Positions 1 to 9,925 are shown, counted from the stretch's first letter. The stretch: DNA of 64,000 nucleotides from Acidimicrobiia bacterium (GCA_022822265.1 JAJECA010000024.1:56119-120118), one strand, 5' to 3'. Program-made: numbers and translations. Notes: generated by a model from the letters alone, not told the origin.

Positions 1-257
1 GCCCGCAGCGAGTCGTTGTGGGAGTTGAGGTTGGCGGCGGTGAATACGGCGTGGACCCCGTCGAGCGCTTCGGCTGCCGAGGTGTCGAGGTGGGTGATGG
101 CGGCCCGGGCCAGGTCGCTGCGCCCGAAGGCCACGTGGAGCATGCCGGGCAGCACGATGTCGTCCACGTACCGGCCATGGCCGGTGACCAGTCGGGGGTC
201 TTCCAGCCGCTTGACCGACTGGCCTACGTAGCGGGCGGCTGCAGAAGTACTAGCCAT
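1..257 (-). CDS. coxL: Aerobic CO dehydrogenase-type molybdopterin large subunit (N-terminal part, truncated by window)
   Basis: Minus-strand translation MASTSAAARYVGQSVKRLEDPRLVTGHGRYVDDIVLPGMLHVAFGRSDLARAAI is typical of the CoxL/XdhA N-terminus; follows coxM-coxS. Confidence 0.85.
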   Translation of the reverse strand, partial: MASTSAAARYVGQSVKRLEDPRLVTGHGRYVDDIVLPGMLHVAFGRSDLARAAITHLDTSAAEALDGVHAVFTAANLNSHNDSLR

Positions 258-327
258 TGTGCCCTCCCTTAAGGTGGGCGGCGCTGACACCCAGGGCCGT
301 CAGGTGAATCGATACAGCGCTGCTCAT
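250..327 (-). other. Micro-ORF MSSAVSIHLTALGVSAAHLKGGHNG* bridging coxS and coxL
   Basis: TGATG overlap with coxS stop; its TAG lies inside coxL codons 2-3 (ATGGCTAG). Confidence 0.4.
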
Positions 328-812
328 CACTCCCCTCCCCTCATGACGCCGGCGGCTTGGCGGGTGGCGGCCACGATGCCCTGGTATCCGGTGCAGCGGC
401 ACAGGTTGCCGGCGATGCCGTGGCGGATCTCATCGTCGGAGGGATCGGGGTTGGCCTCCAAGAAGGCGGCCACCGACACCACGAATCCGGGGGTGCAGAA
501 CCCGCACTGGAGGCCGTGGCAGTCTCTGAACGCCTCCTGCACCGGGTGGAGCGTCTCGTCGTCGGGGGCGAGCCCCTCCACGGTGGTGATGTGTGCGCCT
601 TCGGCCTGCACCGCGAACAGCAGACAGGAGCGCACCGCCTCGCCGTCCATCAGCACAGTGCACGAGCCGCACACCCCGTGCTCGCAGCCCAGATGGACCC
701 CGGTGCACAGGGCTTGTTCCCGCAGGAAGTCGGCCAGGGTCAGCCGGGGCTCGCCCTGCCCGCGGCGGGTGCGGCCGTTGACGGTCATGGAAAGGGGGAC
801 CTGATCAGCCAT
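327..812 (-). CDS. coxS: CO dehydrogenase-type [2Fe-2S] small subunit
   Basis: GCEHGVCGSCTVLMDG, CGFCTPGFV, GNLCRCTGYQGIV cysteine motifs. Confidence 0.95.
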   Translation of the reverse strand: MADQVPLSMTVNGRTRRGQGEPRLTLADFLREQALCTGVHLGCEHGVCGSCTVLMDGEAVRSCLLFAVQAEGAHITTVEGLAPDDETLHPVQEAFRDCHGLQCGFCTPGFVVSVAAFLEANPDPSDDEIRHGIAGNLCRCTGYQGIVAATRQAAGVMRGGE

Positions 813-1689
813 TGCCGGCCTCCTGTGTCAGCTGGGCCAAGGCGCTGGCCAGCACCCGTCCCACCAAGGTGGATCCGGCCCGGCGGCGGTATTCGGCGCT
901 GGCGTGGACGTCGCCGATCGGGTCCATGTCGTCGGCCGCCAGCCGCCCGATCTCATGGGGGTCGGCATCAGCGGCGGCCAGTCCCATCAGGGCGGCCTCC
1001 ACCGACGGCGCCCGCCTCGGTGTGGGGCCCACGCCCAGCATGCCCACCGCGGCCCGGTTGATGCGCCCGGCCCCGTCGGTGCCTATGCCCACCGCGGCGC
1101 CGGCCAGCGCGAAGTCGCCGCTGCGCCGGGCTATCTCGTCGAAGGCGAACCCAGCAGGCTGGTCCCAGGCCTGAAATCGCAGGGCTATCAGCAGCTCGTC
1201 GGGGGCCACTGCGGTCATGAAGGTGGACTCGAAGAACTCTGAGGCCGCCACTTCCCTGGTGCCCGATGCCGAGGCGATCTCGGCGGTGCCGTCGAGGGCC
1301 AGCATCACCGCGGGATACTCCGACGCCGGGTCGGCGTGGGCCACCGAGCCGCCGATGGTGCCTCGGTTGCGGATCTGGAAGTGGCCGATGTGGGGGGTGG
1401 CCAGGTGCAGCAGCGGCACCCGTTCGGCCACCGCGGCATCGGTCTCCACGGCTGCCTGTCGGGTCATGGCCCCGATGCGGACGCCGCCGTTGTCGGATTC
1501 CACCCCGAACAGCTCGTCCACCCGGTTCAGGTCCACTATGTGCTCGAAGCGGGTGAGGCGCATGGCCAGCATCGGCACCAGGCTCTGGCCGCCGGCCAGG
1601 GGCTTGGCGTCGTCGCCGTGCTCGGCGAGGAGGCCCACCACGTCGGCCACCGTCTCGGGAGCGTGGTATTCAAATGGAGCAGGTTTCAC
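805..1689 (-). CDS. coxM: CO dehydrogenase-type FAD-binding medium subunit
   Basis: KPAPFEYHAPETVADVVGLL, PLAGGQSLVPMLAMRL, NRGTIGGSVAHADPASEYPA; GTG start at 1689 chosen. Confidence 0.9.
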   Translation of the reverse strand: MKPAPFEYHAPETVADVVGLLAEHGDDAKPLAGGQSLVPMLAMRLTRFEHIVDLNRVDELFGVESDNGGVRIGAMTRQAAVETDAAVAERVPLLHLATPHIGHFQIRNRGTIGGSVAHADPASEYPAVMLALDGTAEIASASGTREVAASEFFESTFMTAVAPDELLIALRFQAWDQPAGFAFDEIARRSGDFALAGAAVGIGTDGAGRINRAAVGMLGVGPTPRRAPSVEAALMGLAAADADPHEIGRLAADDMDPIGDVHASAEYRRRAGSTLVGRVLASALAQLTQEAGNG

Positions 1690-1790
1690 CGCCGGGGACT
1701 GTAGCCCGACTGGAGTGAGCAGGCGCAGACCAGCCGGCCGCGGCAACTTCAGCCTCCCTCTTTGCCTGGGCGTTCTGGCAGACTTGGACG

Positions 1791-2633
1791 ATGGCCGACG
1801 TTGCCGATGCGCTCCGCACCTATTGGAACGACCGGGGACCGGTGTGGGTGGAGCACCGGGAGAGGCTGGACGCCATGCTGGCTCCCCTGGGGGAGGCGGC
1901 TGTCGCCCGGCTGCATCCCGATCCCGGCGAGCACGTGCTGGACATCGGCTGCGGCACCGGCACCACCAGCTTGGAATTGGCCCAGCTGGTGGGCGACGGC
2001 GGGCACGTGACCGGGGTCGACGTTTCGGCGCCCATGCTGGACGAGGCCCGCCGCCGGGCCGCCGACGCCGGTCTGGCCAACGCTTCGTTCGTGGTGGCCG
2101 ACGCCGGCGTCCATCAGTTTGAGCCCCGGCACTTCGACGCCGCCTTCTCCCGCATGGGGATCATGTTCTTCGCCGAGCCGGCGGCCGGATTCACCAACCT
2201 GAGGCGGGCGCTGCGGCCCGGCGGCCGGCTCACCTTTGTGTGCTGGAGGTCGCCCGAGGAGAACTCCTGGGTCACCGAGCCGGGCCGGGCGGTGGCCGAG
2301 GTACTGGGACCACCCGATCCGATGGATCCCAACGCTCCCGGCCCGTTCTCGCTGGCCTCGGCCGATCGCGTCAGCTCGATCCTCACCGGAGCCGGGCTGG
2401 TGGACATCGACATCACCCCCTACGACCTCCCGGTGAACATCGGCGGCGGCACCACCGATGAGCTGGTCCGCTACTACATGGACCTCCTGCCCGGCACGGC
2501 CATCCCCGAGAATGCCGACGAGCATGTGATCGACCGGGTCAAGGCCGCCCTCGGGGCCATGGTCGAGCGCCGCCGCACCGCCGATGGCATCACCATGGGC
2601 GCGGCCGCCTGGCTGGTGAGCGCCCGGGCCTAG
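1791..2633 (+). CDS. Class I SAM-dependent methyltransferase
   Basis: VLDIGCGTGTTSLELAQLVGDGGHVTGVDVSAPML motif I. Confidence 0.9.
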   Translation: MADVADALRTYWNDRGPVWVEHRERLDAMLAPLGEAAVARLHPDPGEHVLDIGCGTGTTSLELAQLVGDGGHVTGVDVSAPMLDEARRRAADAGLANASFVVADAGVHQFEPRHFDAAFSRMGIMFFAEPAAGFTNLRRALRPGGRLTFVCWRSPEENSWVTEPGRAVAEVLGPPDPMDPNAPGPFSLASADRVSSILTGAGLVDIDITPYDLPVNIGGGTTDELVRYYMDLLPGTAIPENADEHVIDRVKAALGAMVERRRTADGITMGAAAWLVSARA

Positions 2634-2671
2634 CCGCGGGCTGATTGCAGCTGGGCTCGGGCCGCCTAGAG

Positions 2672-3940
2672 CTAGCTGCTGGCCGCCTGAGCCTGGGTTC
2701 TGGCCGCCTGCGTTTGGCGGCGGGCTTGGCGTCCGGCGAGAACCGACCACACCACCACCAACACGGTGGCTGCGGCCATGTAGCCGTGCATCTCCCGCAG
2801 CCCGATCTGATCGGCTAGGGCGCCGAGCGGGAATGCGATCAGACTCTGGGCACTGAAAGACACCATGACCAGGCTCTGCACCCGGCCGTGGTACACCGGC
2901 TCGGACAAGAGCAGCGACATCGACATGTTGGTGGTTTGGAAGGTGGTGGCCGCCCCGCCCAAGAAGAAGAGCACTGGCAGCGCCACGAGGTGATTGGGGG
3001 TGATGGCCAGAACGGCCACTCCGATGGCCACCACGGTCAAACTGGTGACCCGCAGCCGCCAGAGCCGGGTGTTGTCGCGCATCCGGGCCACTTGCAGCGC
3101 GGTGACCGTGCCGCCGAGGGCGTTGGCCCCCTGGAGAACGCCCAGCCACAGCGCCCCCACCCCGAACACGCTCTCGGTGAACTTGGGCAGAAACGCCAGA
3201 TAGGGCATGGCCACCAACAGCATGAGCGCGGTGGAGATCACCACCACCTTCAGATAGGGATTGCGGGCCACGTAGGCCACCCCCTCGGCAATCTCCTCAA
3301 AGGGGCTGTGGGCCTCCCGCCGCTCAGGACGTGACGCCGGCAGCAACAGCACCGGCACGGTTCCCACCGCGGTGAGGCCTGCGCTCAGCAAGTACACCCC
3401 GGCCAAGCCGAAGCCGGGCGTCTCAACCAGGAGACCGGCGATAAACGGTCCCACCGATTGGGTGCTGGCCACGGTCAGCTGGGTGAGCGAGATGGCGTTG
3501 GACAGCAGGTCGCGCTCCACCACCTCGCCGGTCATGGCCATCCGGGCCGGACCCATGAACGCGAACGACGAGCCCTGGATCAATGCCGCCAACAGGAGCA
3601 TCCAGAACTGCTCCAGGCCCAACACCATCATGATGCCGAGCCACAGGGCGCTGAGGGTAAGCGACATGTGTGAGCCGAGAATCAGGGCGCGGCGGGAGAA
3701 CCGGTCGGCGGCCACGCCCCCGAACGGGGTGACGGTGACCATGCCGATGCCAAAGGCGAGCAGCACCAAAGCGAAGCTGGAATTGCTGTCGGTGAGCTCG
3801 ATGGCCAGCCAGCCCCGGGCCAGGATCTGCATGCCCACGGCCAGAAACGCCACCAGCCCCGACCACCACAACATGGCATAGGCCCGGTTGGACAGCGACG
3901 CGAACATCCCCGAGGCAGATGCAGGGGCGGCGTCGCTCAC
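2672..3940 (-). CDS. MFS transporter
   Basis: About 12 hydrophobic segments; GGVAADRFSRR loop motif. Confidence 0.9.
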   Translation of the reverse strand: MSDAAPASASGMFASLSNRAYAMLWWSGLVAFLAVGMQILARGWLAIELTDSNSSFALVLLAFGIGMVTVTPFGGVAADRFSRRALILGSHMSLTLSALWLGIMMVLGLEQFWMLLLAALIQGSSFAFMGPARMAMTGEVVERDLLSNAISLTQLTVASTQSVGPFIAGLLVETPGFGLAGVYLLSAGLTAVGTVPVLLLPASRPERREAHSPFEEIAEGVAYVARNPYLKVVVISTALMLLVAMPYLAFLPKFTESVFGVGALWLGVLQGANALGGTVTALQVARMRDNTRLWRLRVTSLTVVAIGVAVLAITPNHLVALPVLFFLGGAATTFQTTNMSMSLLLSEPVYHGRVQSLVMVSFSAQSLIAFPLGALADQIGLREMHGYMAAATVLVVVWSVLAGRQARRQTQAARTQAQAASS

Positions 3941-4007
3941 ACTGCGACGGTACTGGCCATCAACCCCTGACGCGGCACCTGCCGGCCGGCTGGCGTAGCT
4001 TCAAGCC

Positions 4008-4394
4008 ATGTCTGATCGAGGAACTGCCGAGGAGACCAAAGCCGTGCTGCGCCGGTGGTACGACGAGATGTGGGGGGCGCAGAACCCCGATCTGGTGCCG
4101 GAGCTGGCCGGGCCGGTGTACGTCCGCCACGAGATGGGCGGCACCCGATCGGTGACCGCCGACGAGTACCAGCAGCAGGTGGCCGCGTTGTGCAGCCAAG
4201 CGGAGTTCACCGATCTGCGCTACCGGCTCATCGCCGAGGACGACATCGTGGTGGCCATCGGCTCCTGGAAGGTGGACGGCAACCAGTGGGACTGGGTGCA
4301 GGCCTTCCGGGCTGAGAACGGCAAGCTGGTGGAGACCTGGCTGTCGGGCATCGGCTTCGAGTCGAACTGGGCTCCCGAGGTGATCCGAGCCTGA
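4008..4394 (+). CDS. SnoaL/NTF2-like fold protein (polyketide-cyclase-like)
   Basis: Small single-domain protein with VLRRWYDEMWGAQNPDLVPELAGPVYVRHEM. Confidence 0.7.
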   Translation: MSDRGTAEETKAVLRRWYDEMWGAQNPDLVPELAGPVYVRHEMGGTRSVTADEYQQQVAALCSQAEFTDLRYRLIAEDDIVVAIGSWKVDGNQWDWVQAFRAENGKLVETWLSGIGFESNWAPEVIRA

Positions 4395-4537
4395 TTGTCC
4401 TGGGAAGTTCACGCGGGATTCGCGCCCGCGTTGACACGGAGAAATCTCCCTGTGGCAGAGTGTCGCAGGCGTCGACCAGTCTAGGTGCCAACCGGTGAAC
4501 GCCAACTGAGGATCCAACAAGACAAGGGAGCCGGCTG

Positions 4538-6520
4538 GTGAGTATCCGACGGATGGTGTGGACGTTGATCGCGCTGGGACTGGTAGCGGCACTTCTGGGT
4601 GCAGTGTCGGCGCAGGCCCAAGAAGTCGAGACCACCAGCGAGAGCAGTGGCGAGCTCCAACTGGTGATCCTGCACCACAACGACGGTGAGTCGCAGCTGG
4701 TGAATGCCTCATCTTCTGCCCCCGAATACGGCGGCGTGGCCCGCTTCGCCTCGCTGGTGCATCAGATTCGGTCTGAGGCCACCGACGGCGGTGCCGCGGT
4801 GATCACCATCAGCTCGGGCGACAACTTCTTGAGCGGCCCCGAACTGTCGGTGAGCCTGGGTGACGACAGCCCGTTCTACGACGCGCTGGCCCTCAACCTC
4901 ATCGGCTACGACGCCTTGACCATCGGCAACCACGAATTCGACCTGGGTCCCGACCTGCTGGCCCGGTTCATCACCGAGACCACCACTGCCCCGTTCATCA
5001 GCGCAAACCTGGACTTCTCCGGCGAGCCGGCGCTGGCCGCGCTGGTGGAGCAGGGCCGGATCGCCCCTTCGACAGTGGTGGAGAAGCAGGGCCGTCGCAT
5101 CGGCATCATCGGCGCCACCACCCCAGAGCTGACCTACATCTCCAGCCCCCGCAACGTGGCGGTGATGTCGAATGTGGCCGAGATTGTGCAGGCCGAGATC
5201 GATCGCCTCACCGGTGACGGCGTGGACATCATCGTGCTGTCCACCCACTTGCAGGCTCTGAGTGCCGAGAGCGATCTGGCCGCCAGCCTCACCGGAGTGG
5301 ACGCCATCGTGGCCGGCGGCAGCGGGGCCCTGTTGGCCGACGAAAGCACAGTGCTGCTGCCTGGCGACGGCGACCCCTACGGCCCCTACCCGCTCACCGC
5401 CACCCTGGCCGACGGCACCAGCGTGCCCATCGTGACCACGCCGGGCGACTACACCTACGTGGGCCAGCTGATCCTGACGGTGGACGGCGACGGCAACGTA
5501 ACCGCCATCGACGAGACCAGCGGCTTGCGCCGAGTGATCGGCGGCGAGGAATCCGACGCAGTGGAGCCCCATCCCGAGGTGCAGGCCCAGGTGACCGAGC
5601 CGGTAGCCGCGGCGTTGGCCGAGCTGGCCGCCACCCCAGTAGGCACCACCGAGGTGCCCCTGGACGGGCGCCGGTCACCGGGTATCCGCACGCATGAGAC
5701 CAACCAGGGCAACCTGCTGGCCGACGCCCTTCTGTGGAACGGCCAGCGGCTGGCTGCTGACTTCGGTGTGCCCGAACCGACGGTGGCCCTCCAGAACGGC
5801 GGCGGCATCCGCAACGACTCGGTGATCCCAGTCGGGCCGATCAGCATGCTGGAGACCTTCAACATCTCCCCGTTCGGCAACCTCGTGACCGTGATCGAAG
5901 ACGTGTCGCCCGCTCAGATGAAGGTGCTGTTGGAGAACGCCGTATCCCGAGTGGAGAGCTCCAGCGGACGCTTCGCCCAAGTGGCCGGTCTGAGCTTCGT
6001 CTACGACCCGGCCGGCACCCCCCAGGAAATCGGCGACGACGACACCGTGACCACCGAGGGCACGCGTGTGCAGTCCATCACCCTGGACGACGGCACCGCG
6101 CTGGTTAGCGACGGCGCCGTGGTGGAAGGTGCCCCCTCGATCGCCCTGGTCACCCTCAACTTCCTGGCCAACGGCGGAGACCAGTACCTCTTCGGCGACG
6201 GCACCCGCACCCATCTGGGCCTCACCGACCAGCAGTCGCTGGCCGCATACATCAAAGACGGCCTCAACGGCACCATCCCCGCCGCCGATTATCCCGAAGG
6301 CGGCGAAGGCCGCATCACCGCGGTGGCCGCTGAGATGGATGACATGGACGACGGCATGGACGACATGACCGGCACGGACGAGATGGCCGACGACACGGAC
6401 GGCGAGGAACTCCCCGCCACCGGCGCAGACAGCCACCTGCTCTTCATAATCGCTGCCACCCTCATCCTCGCCGGCCTCCTCCTAGCCACCGCCACCCGCC
6501 GCAACCCCAAGATGGCCTAA
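4538..6520 (+). CDS. 5'-nucleotidase / metallophosphatase family protein with C-terminal LPxTG-type anchor
   Basis: LVILHHNDGESQLV, ISSGDNFLSGPELS, TIGNHEFDLGPD; signal peptide; C-terminal LPATG + TM + RRNPK. Confidence 0.9.
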   Translation: MSIRRMVWTLIALGLVAALLGAVSAQAQEVETTSESSGELQLVILHHNDGESQLVNASSSAPEYGGVARFASLVHQIRSEATDGGAAVITISSGDNFLSGPELSVSLGDDSPFYDALALNLIGYDALTIGNHEFDLGPDLLARFITETTTAPFISANLDFSGEPALAALVEQGRIAPSTVVEKQGRRIGIIGATTPELTYISSPRNVAVMSNVAEIVQAEIDRLTGDGVDIIVLSTHLQALSAESDLAASLTGVDAIVAGGSGALLADESTVLLPGDGDPYGPYPLTATLADGTSVPIVTTPGDYTYVGQLILTVDGDGNVTAIDETSGLRRVIGGEESDAVEPHPEVQAQVTEPVAAALAELAATPVGTTEVPLDGRRSPGIRTHETNQGNLLADALLWNGQRLAADFGVPEPTVALQNGGGIRNDSVIPVGPISMLETFNISPFGNLVTVIEDVSPAQMKVLLENAVSRVESSSGRFAQVAGLSFVYDPAGTPQEIGDDDTVTTEGTRVQSITLDDGTALVSDGAVVEGAPSIALVTLNFLANGGDQYLFGDGTRTHLGLTDQQSLAAYIKDGLNGTIPAADYPEGGEGRITAVAAEMDDMDDGMDDMTGTDEMADDTDGEELPATGADSHLLFIIAATLILAGLLLATATRRNPKMA

Positions 6521-6599
6521 TCGCAATCTGTCAAGAATTGTCACACCGCTGAGAAGCATTCACAACGTTGCACCATACACTTGTGCTACACTCTTGCCG

Positions 6600-6833
6600 G
6601 TGAGCACGACAACTACGGTCCGCCTCAGCGACCAAGAGCGAGAGCTACTTGCTGAGCTTGCCGATGAGTACGGCGGCCAATCGGGTGCCATCCGACAAGG
6701 CATCCACCTTCTTGCCCAACAGAAACGCCGGAGCGAAGCCCTCCGAGTGTTCCTGGACGAATGGGCCGAAGAAACAGGTCCGCCGGACCCCGAAGACGTC
6801 GCCGCAATGCGCCGTCGCTACTTCGCTAAGTGA
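6600..6833 (+). CDS. Ribbon-helix-helix type antitoxin (VapB-like)
   Basis: STTTTVRLSDQERELLAELADEYGGQSGAIRQGI; GTGA overlap with PIN gene. Confidence 0.7.
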   Translation: MSTTTTVRLSDQERELLAELADEYGGQSGAIRQGIHLLAQQKRRSEALRVFLDEWAEETGPPDPEDVAAMRRRYFAK

Positions 6834-7210
6834 TCCTCGACGCGGGGTTTCTCATAGCAATCGACCGTGGCGAGTCCACCGCTCTCTCCTTCCTAACCGC
6901 CACATTGCAGGAGGGCGCCGCGCTGCGCACGACCGCTCCGGTTGTTGCTCAAGTGTGGCGCGACGGAAGCCGACAGGCCAGGCTCGCCAAGTTCCTCGAA
7001 ACAGTAGAGGTACACGATTTCACCCTTGCCGATGCCCATACGGTGGGAGGCCTGCTCCGCCGGTCCCAAACCTCAGACGTCGTCGACGCCCATCTCGTGG
7101 CTTTGGCCCTCCGCCTCGACGACAGCATCCTCACCGCCGACCCCCTCGACTTCTCTGCCCTTTCCTCCCACCTAGGGCCCAGAACCCCAGAAGTACACCA
7201 CTGGCCCTAG
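6830..7210 (+). CDS. PIN-domain toxin (VapC-like)
   Basis: MILDAGFLIAIDRGE N-terminus and conserved acidic residues (DVVDAHLVALAL, ILTADPLDF). Confidence 0.75.
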   Translation: MILDAGFLIAIDRGESTALSFLTATLQEGAALRTTAPVVAQVWRDGSRQARLAKFLETVEVHDFTLADAHTVGGLLRRSQTSDVVDAHLVALALRLDDSILTADPLDFSALSSHLGPRTPEVHHWP

Positions 7211-7229
7211 CAAGCAGGCTGCCGGCTGC

Positions 7230-9812
7230 CTACCCCAACTCCTCAAGATGACCAGATGTCGGGACCTGCGGCTCAGACGGCAAGGGCAGCGCCCCGATGC
7301 TCCCGTTACCACCTAGCAGGTAATCCTGGAGCCTCCAGGCCACAATCTCGAGGGCCATTTCCACAAAGGCCTCCCGTCGCTCACTAGACACCGAGAATGT
7401 TGGGGCCATCAAACCGCCGTCTTCACCGGGCTCGTGCCTGAACAGAGACTTCCCGGGCTTGTTGGACAGGTGTTCGAGCGGCCACTTCAGCCAATAGGCC
7501 CGCCACTTCTCAGCCGACACCTCGTCCAAGTTCGGGATCTCCTTGATCTGGATGTCAGCCCGGAGCCGGAGGTCTTCCCGAATCGCCCGCAGTGACCGTT
7601 CTGCCACCTGCGCCACCGAAACCGGCTCGAATGCCCCGCCCAACTCAAGCAATGCCTGCAACGCCACCAACTTGTAGGACTTGGTGATGGGCTCTGTTTC
7701 CAACGCCCTCAACACGGCCCCAACCTCATCGACAGCTTTCTGATGACTATCAGAAAGCAACTCTTGGCGGCTCAGATAGCGATGCCAACCTCCAGCCTGC
7801 TTGATAGGGCCGCTCCCAGGCTTGATCCCCTGGGAACGTGAAGTTTGTGCCGCGGAGGGTCTCGTATCGTGCTGCTCCAGGTAGTTACGGCAAAAGTCCG
7901 CCAATGCCGCTGCTTCCTCTCGAGCAGTTGATCGCCTTCTGTCAGCCCGCTGAGAGAGCAGCTGACGCAGCAGTTCCACTGCCCCCAACTCGAACTCCAC
8001 CGAACATCCAGGAGGTAACTCGAAGTCACCACCTTCGATTACCTCGCCGAGTGCTTTGTCTGACAACCTGCCTCCTGCCGAGCTCAAATCCAAGAGGACT
8101 CGGGGCTTCATCAAAAAGCTGTGATGGTTTCCCACGAAGTCGATCACCTGAAGCGCTGTCTTTTCCTTGGAAAGGCGAAGCCCCCGTCCGAGCTGTTGCA
8201 GAAAGATCACCGGTGAGTCGGTCGGCCTTAACATCAGGACTGAGCCGATCTCGCGAATGTCGACACCTTCGTTGAACACGTCGACTGCGAACAGCACTTG
8301 GATGGCCCCGTTTCGAAGATCCTCAACCGCGCTGTGGCGAGGGGCCGAGTGCGGTCCGCTGTGGACGGCCACGGACCGCACCCCCCGTTGATTGAAAAAC
8401 TCGGCCATAAATTCGGCGTGGGCGATGGTTGTACAGAAAGCCAGCGTCGGGCCGGAGGCCCTTTCCCTCCATTCGGCCAGCGCCTGTTCGGCCCGCTGGG
8501 TGGTCTCAATGGCATCGGCCAGCTTGTCGGGGTCAAAGCGGCCATTGCGCCATGGGATAGGGGCATAGTCGGCCACATCCTTGATGCCCCAATAATGGAA
8601 CGGCACCAGCCGCTCCTGCCTGATGCCCTCAACCAGATCGCATTCGAACACCAAGTTGTTGCCACAGAGTGCGAGCAGGTCTGCGCCGTCTAGCCGGTCG
8701 GGAGTGGCGGTAAGACCGAGCAGGAACTTCGGCTGGAAGCTCTCGATGGCCCGGCGATATGTGGGGGCGGCGGCGTGGTGGAACTCGTCGACCACCACGT
8801 AGTCGAACCGGTCGGACTCGAAGCGGTCGAGGTGTCGATGCAGCGTCTGAATGCTGGCGAATACCACATCGGCTTCTGGGTCCTTATCGGCACCCAAGAA
8901 GAACCCAAAACGGCCGTCAGGCCGCACTTGGCGGAACGCGTCCCGGCTCTGACGCAATATCTCCTCCCGGTGGGCAACGAATAGCACCCGGCGGAACTCG
9001 GGGCGACTGCTGTCGAAAGCAGCGAGAAGTGTCTTCCCTAGCCCAGTGGCCATAACCACCAAACCACGGCGAAAGCCCTGATCTCTAGTCTCTTCCAAAG
9101 CCCTGAGCGCTTCTTCCTGAACAGACCATGGACTGACCGGCTGGCTGGGTGGCTCAATGGGGATATCTGCTTCGGGAGGTGGGGTGCGGGGAACGCTCTC
9201 AGGCGGTCGCCTCAATCGGTATTCGGCCACCCAGCGAGTGTCGACTGCGACGCAGCGGGGGTCGGACCAAAGCCGCTCGAAACTTTCGACCAGCGGCCCA
9301 ACATGATCCACTCCTAGGTTCCATTCCACCCCGCTTCGTATGCCTGACCAGCTCAGATTGGAACTACCCACAAATCCCCCGGCGACCGAACTGCCGGTTG
9401 AACGGAACAGGTACGCCTTGGGATGGAACGACACTTTCGGGTCGTGAAAGACCTTCACCTGAAGTTGGGCGTCGTTGAAATCGGGTCGATCAGCCAGATC
9501 CAGCAGCTGAGTAAGAGCATCGGGGTCGGTGACGGACAAATAGTCGGTAGTGATGATCCGAACCCGCGCTCCCCTCTGAAGCGCCACCTCCAGATGGCCT
9601 GCAATTAGGTTGACGCCGCTCTTCATGATGAATGAAACGGCCAAATCGATCTGGTCGACCTCCGGGTTGATCAGCCATCGCAGAATTTCCAGGTGAAGGT
9701 GCCGGTCATCAAACCCGTCCAGCAGCAGCGGCTGCCCATCGGCAAAGGGACTCCCGCCGGGAGCGCTCGCCCTTCCTGCGCCCCCCTCCGACACAGCCGG
9801 CACCCTACCCAA
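7230..9812 (-). CDS. DEAD/DEAH-box SF2 helicase with N-terminal PLD-like nuclease domain
   Basis: VSFHPKAYLFRS...GGFVGSSNLSWSGI (PLD-like HxK); ATGLGKTLLAAF, VVDEFHHAAAPTYR, LLGLTATPDRLDG, QQLGRGLRLS helicase motifs. Confidence 0.9.
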   Translation of the reverse strand: MGRVPAVSEGGAGRASAPGGSPFADGQPLLLDGFDDRHLHLEILRWLINPEVDQIDLAVSFIMKSGVNLIAGHLEVALQRGARVRIITTDYLSVTDPDALTQLLDLADRPDFNDAQLQVKVFHDPKVSFHPKAYLFRSTGSSVAGGFVGSSNLSWSGIRSGVEWNLGVDHVGPLVESFERLWSDPRCVAVDTRWVAEYRLRRPPESVPRTPPPEADIPIEPPSQPVSPWSVQEEALRALEETRDQGFRRGLVVMATGLGKTLLAAFDSSRPEFRRVLFVAHREEILRQSRDAFRQVRPDGRFGFFLGADKDPEADVVFASIQTLHRHLDRFESDRFDYVVVDEFHHAAAPTYRRAIESFQPKFLLGLTATPDRLDGADLLALCGNNLVFECDLVEGIRQERLVPFHYWGIKDVADYAPIPWRNGRFDPDKLADAIETTQRAEQALAEWRERASGPTLAFCTTIAHAEFMAEFFNQRGVRSVAVHSGPHSAPRHSAVEDLRNGAIQVLFAVDVFNEGVDIREIGSVLMLRPTDSPVIFLQQLGRGLRLSKEKTALQVIDFVGNHHSFLMKPRVLLDLSSAGGRLSDKALGEVIEGGDFELPPGCSVEFELGAVELLRQLLSQRADRRRSTAREEAAALADFCRNYLEQHDTRPSAAQTSRSQGIKPGSGPIKQAGGWHRYLSRQELLSDSHQKAVDEVGAVLRALETEPITKSYKLVALQALLELGGAFEPVSVAQVAERSLRAIREDLRLRADIQIKEIPNLDEVSAEKWRAYWLKWPLEHLSNKPGKSLFRHEPGEDGGLMAPTFSVSSERREAFVEMALEIVAWRLQDYLLGGNGSIGALPLPSEPQVPTSGHLEELG

Positions 9813-9925
9813 TGTTTCGCTCTGTTAGCCGAGACGGACGATTTCGGGCGGAGTGGTGCCCGGAGCAATCCGAGGCAACACAGTTGGCAAAGAGAAAGTG
9901 TCACTGCCGTCAATATCATTGGAGT

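Noticed and set aside
357-1061. Long plus-strand ORFs opposite coxS/coxM (also 28770-30323, 35751-37160, 42255-43916, 57990-59402, 60746-62152)
   Set aside because: Antisense ORFs mirroring well-supported minus-strand genes in high-GC DNA; low-complexity G/H/R/V-rich translations without domain motifs.
1749-3149. 466-aa minus ORF overlapping methyltransferase and MFS genes
   Set aside because: Antisense/alternate-frame artefact of GC-rich codon usage; both overlapped genes have clear family motifs.
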